Of a stretch of 64,000 bases of DNA, positions 62,569 through 64,000 are shown piece by piece (position 1 is the stretch's first letter; every line of letters begins with the position of its first letter). Source of the stretch: Candidatus Alistipes avicola (lineage in GTDB: Bacteria; Bacteroidota; Bacteroidia; Bacteroidales; Rikenellaceae); NCBI GenBank assembly GCA_019118565.1, contig DWYR01000009.1:186001-250000 (forward strand), given 5' to 3'. The translations under genes and the position numbers were made by a program. The notes beneath the pieces were generated by a model. That model saw only the letters and a program-made list of their open reading frames with translations, searched no databases and was not told where the DNA came from.

Positions 62569-63784
62569 AACAGAATTCACCACCTATACACTGTCCAATG
62601 GGATTCGGGGCATCCACCGCCAGGTCAAAGGAAGCGTCACGCACTGCGCCCTGGTAGTCAACGCCGGCTGCCGGGACGAGCTGAAAAACGAGTTCGGCCT
62701 GGCCCATTTCACCGAACACGCCCTCTTCAAAGGGACCGAACACCGCAAGGCCTATCAGGTGAACTGCCGGCTGGAGAATCTGGGCGGCGAGCTGAACGCC
62801 TTCACCACCAAGGAGGATACGACCATCCACGCCACGACCCTGCGCGGCGACTTTGCCAAGTCCGTCGAGCTGATCGCCGACGTTGCGTTCCACTCGACCT
62901 TCCCGGACCGGGAACTCGACAAGGAGCGGGAGGTGATCTTTGACGAGATCAACACCTACAAGGATTCGCCCGCCGAGCAGATCTACGACACCTTCGAGGA
63001 TATGCTCTTCGAGGGGTCGGAACTGGGGCACAACATTCTGGGACGCAAATCGACCCTTGCACGGTTCAACCACCAGTCGATACGCGATTTTGTCGGCCGC
63101 ACCTACACGACCGACCAGATGGTCTTCTCGTCGATCGGCAACCTGTCGGCCAAAAGCGTCGAGGCAATTGCGACCCGCTACCTGGCCGATGCACCCGCCT
63201 CGACCCGCAGTTTTTCGCGACAGGCTCCCGCCCAAACGGCTCCGTTCGACCGCAGTCTCTCGAAACACACCTATCAGGCTCACTGTATTCTCGGAGCGCG
63301 GGCAATGGGAATCAACGACGCGCAGCGTCTGCCGCTCGCCCTGTTGGTCAACATACTGGGCGGCCCGTCGGCCAACTCGCTGCTGAATATTCTCGTACGC
63401 GAAAAGAACGGTCTCTCCTACAACGTGGAGGCAAACTATACCCCCTACAGCGACAGCGGCATCGTGGCCATCTATTTCAGTTGCGACCACGACAATACGG
63501 GGCAGTGCATCGAACTGATCGAAGAACAGCTCCGCAAATTGCGGACAGAGCCCATCACGGCCCGCCGCCTCTCGATGGCAAAAAAGCAGTTCACGGCCCA
63601 ACTCGCCATCTCGATGGAGAGCAACGAGGGGTATATGCTGGGAGTGGGGAAGAGTTTTCTGGCCCACGAAAAGATCGATACCATGGAAGAGGTCTACCGC
63701 AAGATCGAAGCGCTCACGGCTCGGGAGCTGACCGATGTCGCCGCTGAAGTTTTCGCCTCAACCTCCCGACTGATTTACCGATAA
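62558..63784 (+). CDS. M16 family zinc metallopeptidase
   Basis: HFTEH metal-binding motif (GLAHFTEHALFKGTEHRKAYQVNCRLENLGGELNAFTTKEDT). Start ATG 62558 overlaps the uvrA end. Confidence 0.94.
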   Translation: MQNKTEFTTYTLSNGIRGIHRQVKGSVTHCALVVNAGCRDELKNEFGLAHFTEHALFKGTEHRKAYQVNCRLENLGGELNAFTTKEDTTIHATTLRGDFAKSVELIADVAFHSTFPDRELDKEREVIFDEINTYKDSPAEQIYDTFEDMLFEGSELGHNILGRKSTLARFNHQSIRDFVGRTYTTDQMVFSSIGNLSAKSVEAIATRYLADAPASTRSFSRQAPAQTAPFDRSLSKHTYQAHCILGARAMGINDAQRLPLALLVNILGGPSANSLLNILVREKNGLSYNVEANYTPYSDSGIVAIYFSCDHDNTGQCIELIEEQLRKLRTEPITARRLSMAKKQFTAQLAISMESNEGYMLGVGKSFLAHEKIDTMEEVYRKIEALTARELTDVAAEVFASTSRLIYR

Positions 63785-63807
63785 TACGCTGTTAAACAAT
63801 AAAATAG

Positions 63808-64000
63808 ATGGATGCACTCGAACAATACATACACACGCACACCTCGCCCGAAGAGGAGTTGCTGAAAGAACTCGACCGCCAGACCCATCTGAAGGTCGTA
63901 CAACCCCGTATGCTTTCGGGCCATATCCAGGGTAAGCTGCTGGAGATGGTGGTACGGATGGTGCGTCCGCGCCACATCCTCGAGATCGGCACCTTCACCG
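63808..64000 (+). CDS. O-methyltransferase (class I SAM-dependent), N-terminal part
   Basis: MDALEQYIHTHTSPEEELLKELDRQTHLKVVQPRMLSGHIQGKLLEMVVRMVRPRHILEIGTFT; runs off the window. Confidence 0.85.
   Translation, partial: MDALEQYIHTHTSPEEELLKELDRQTHLKVVQPRMLSGHIQGKLLEMVVRMVRPRHILEIGTFT

Noticed and set aside
62507-63667. 386-aa minus-strand ORF opposite the M16 peptidase
   Set aside because: Antisense to a gene with a clear HFTEH motif; no independent support.
1-64000. CRISPR arrays, prophage, transposons, integrative elements or biosynthetic clusters
   Set aside because: No regularly spaced repeats, transposase or integrase motifs, or phage structural proteins found in the ORF track or sequence.

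Overview
This 64 kb window is a gene-dense chromosomal segment that looks like Bacteroidales, probably Alistipes/Rikenellaceae (inferred from gene content and TAnnTTTG-type promoters). Most of it is housekeeping: rho, a cob adenosyltransferase, an ABC-F protein, an RND efflux operon with two regulators, a TrkH/SPOR/NfeD/FloA cluster, mtaB, ribBA, fmt, a 2-oxoacid:ferredoxin oxidoreductase operon, serC-serA-DUF1015, yicC-gmk-nadD-ddl, lpdA, truA, aspA, dapB-lepB-yigZ-uvrA, and several peptidases. There is one tRNA-Gly(GCC) and one clear cobalamin riboswitch. I saw no CRISPR array, prophage, transposase or integrase. The strongest candidate for something undescribed is 7.36-8.36 kb. There, a promoter-linked cobalamin riboswitch is followed by about 270 nt of structured DNA without a convincing ORF, ending in a GC-rich inverted repeat with a T-tract. 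cobO comes later, behind three tandem promoter-like elements. The riboswitch may therefore control a stand-alone non-coding RNA and not cobO directly. Other items worth checking are the divergent DUF2284-DUF71-EamA operon, two tandem paralogous exported proteins that each carry a frameshift near the signal peptide, a flotillin/NfeD/SPOR/TrkH/orphan-sensor operon, a NadD-TPR fusion, and DUF1015 with a ParB/Srx-like DGHHR motif beside serA/serC. All calls come from reading the sequence and ORF track; no database search was run.
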